Under the pieces are notes generated by a model. It ran no database searches and was not told the DNA's origin. It was given only the letters and a program-made list of their open reading frames with translations. A stretch of 45,121 nucleotides of DNA from DSXH01 sp037446915. Its GTDB lineage: Bacteria; Bacteroidota; Ignavibacteria; Ignavibacteriales; Melioribacteraceae. Shown here one piece after another: positions 44,090-45,121 of the stretch. The DNA is taken from NCBI GenBank assembly GCA_037446915.1, contig JBBIHP010000010.1, positions 1 through 45,121 of the forward strand. The letters are read 5' to 3'. How positions within the stretch are numbered: the stretch's first letter is position 1; each line of letters begins with the position of its first letter. The position numbers and the translations under genes are program-made.

Positions 44090-45121
44090 TTACTTTAAGA
44101 GAACCATTTTCTTTGTAGCTACAAAATTGCCCGCAGTAATTCTATAGATATAGGTACCGCTTGCAACTTTCTGTCCAGAATTGTCCTCCCCGTTCCAGTT
44201 AATTGTATGATTACCAGCATTTTTGTAATCATTAACCAGTGTTGCTACTTCCCTACCAAGCATATCGTAAACCTTAATGCTTACGAAATTATCTTTTGGT
44301 ATTGAGTAAGTTATACTGGTTGTTGGATTAAATGGATTCGGATAATTCTGTGCTAATTCGAAATTGGCTGGTATTACTTGTTGCACAGGTTCTACGCTTG
44401 TAACATTTCCTGTACTGAATGATCCAACAGAAGAATACATTGATTGTGAACCATTATTGTTCTTGGAATAAACTCTCCAGTAATATTTTGAATTCTTATC
44501 TAAACCGTCGATCTTTGCAAACGGTTCGTTAACTCCGCTTATCTTAACAGCGTTTGTAAAATCTGCATTCTTAGAATATTCTAAATCGTATTTAAGATGA
44601 GTCTGAGATTGACTTGGTAATGCCCACGTCAATATTGCAGATGTACTATTGATCGGCTGTCCCTGAATTGGGCTTACAACTAAAGGAACAATTGCAGTAG
44701 CTCCGGCGGCGGTTTCAAAACTAACAACATACGACCAGTTCGAATATGTTGAACCGTTATCCGGGGTGGATCGTATTTGCCAATAATATGTGACTCCAGC
44801 AATTAATGGATTTGGAGCCGTAAATGTTAAAGAATTATATGCTGAAGAGGTTGTAGTTATTAACCCGGTTGTTGATTTTGCAGTAACATGATTCAACATT
44901 CCATTCGTATCTGTACCAGAATATGTAGCACAAATTCTAATTTGATACTTCAGTGCCGGAGGTGTGGATGCAAACCAGGACATAGTCGGGTTTAATGTTG
45001 CTACTAATGTTCCTACAGGTGCAGTAGGATAAGGAACCGATATTGTGCTTGTTGCTGCCGGAATAACAAATGTTTCTGTAGTGGACCAATTACTTGCTAA
45101 ACCACCAGAATTTGTTAAAGC
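44090..45121 (-). CDS. T9SS cargo protein with FN3-like repeats and C-terminal sorting domain (5' end outside window)
   Basis: 343 codons are present and the frame stays open to base 45121, so the start lies outside. The visible part has repeated FN3/Ig-like modules with YYWQIRSTPDNGSTYSNW and YYWRVYSKNNNGS strands. The end is the T9SS type A sorting domain: NYPNPFNPTTSITYSI, VYDMLGREVATL and the SGTYIYRI-type strand with KKMVLLK at the C-terminus. It would be exported by Sec and then across the outer membrane by the type IX system and anchored or released. An internal ATG at 44983 is not the start. The enzymatic part, if any, is not in the window. Confidence 0.9.
   Translation of the reverse strand, partial: ALTNSGGLASNWSTTETFVIPAATSTISVPYPTAPVGTLVATLNPTMSWFASTPPALKYQIRICATYSGTDTNGMLNHVTAKSTTGLITTTSSAYNSLTFTAPNPLIAGVTYYWQIRSTPDNGSTYSNWSYVVSFETAAGATAIVPLVVSPIQGQPINSTSAILTWALPSQSQTHLKYDLEYSKNADFTNAVKISGVNEPFAKIDGLDKNSKYYWRVYSKNNNGSQSMYSSVGSFSTGNVTSVEPVQQVIPANFELAQNYPNPFNPTTSITYSIPKDNFVSIKVYDMLGREVATLVNDYKNAGNHTINWNGEDNSGQKVASGTYIYRITAGNFVATKKMVLLK

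Noticed and set aside
1..45121. CRISPR arrays, rRNA genes, phage or transposase genes
   Set aside because: No regularly spaced repeats, rRNA motifs, integrase or transposase ORFs were seen; only one weak IS-end-like fragment at 22590-22712.

Overview
The window looks like chromosomal DNA from an AT-rich, Gram-negative member of the Bacteroidota/Chlorobiota/Ignavibacteriota group, most likely an Ignavibacteria-type organism. The main support is the truncated gene at 44090-45121, which ends in a type IX secretion (T9SS type A) sorting domain of the style common in Ignavibacteria. A lipobox lipoprotein, an outer-membrane beta-barrel protein and many small overlapping operons agree with this. All assignments come from reading the sequence; no database search was run.

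Layout. (1) 1-4574, minus strand: yceD(DUF177)-rpmF-plsX-fabH-fabD-DUF3109-fabG(partial), the classic ribosomal protein L32/fatty-acid initiation operon with a cysteine-rich DUF3109 gene inserted. (2) 4715-12413, plus strand: prsW-like protease, nadD, meaB, an acyl-CoA dehydrogenase, a methylcrotonyl/propionyl-type carboxyltransferase, a secreted hypothetical protein, an orphan sigma-54 response regulator, and a HIT-family gene with an in-frame TAA at codon 23. (3) 12422-22497, minus strand: purD, a GT4 glycosyltransferase, guaB behind a terminator-like leader hairpin, and the run purC-DUF971-pgsA-pgpA-cinA-thpR-recA-recX. (4) 22731-25782: an S9 prolyl-oligopeptidase with an unusual C-terminal extension, and tRNA-Phe(GAA) with its terminator. 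(5) 25845-42560, minus strand: an accessory block that looks like a synthase-dependent exopolysaccharide system. It holds a GH9 glucanase, a RecA/KaiC-like ATPase with a GGDEF-like tail, a large TPR/outer-membrane barrel, an SGNH hydrolase, a membrane GT2 synthase preceded by a possible 38-aa ORF, a small membrane protein, a membrane-anchored GATase-like/NodB-like protein, an FN3 lipoprotein, a multi-PAS hybrid sensor with a degraded kinase domain, and ogt. (6) 42747-45121, minus strand: an enolase-superfamily dipeptide epimerase, a 30-aa membrane-peptide ORF with tandem terminators, and the T9SS cargo fragment.

How it fits together. Regions 1 and 3 are housekeeping: lipid precursors, purines, phospholipid head groups and recombination. 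Region 2 joins NAD synthesis to branched/odd-chain acyl-CoA metabolism. Region 5 is the most interesting: it resembles Bcs/Pga systems (inner-membrane GT2, TPR-barrel exporter, extracytoplasmic modifying enzymes, cellulase) but has no visible BcsB or PilZ. Its candidate regulator recalls BcsE: a RecA-like fold with Arg in place of the Walker A Lys, followed by a degenerate GGDEF-like domain. Several accessory proteins here look like catalytically degenerate enzymes kept as binding or sensory parts. Candidate promoters share a -35 beginning TTG, a 17-nt spacer and a -10 of TATATT.
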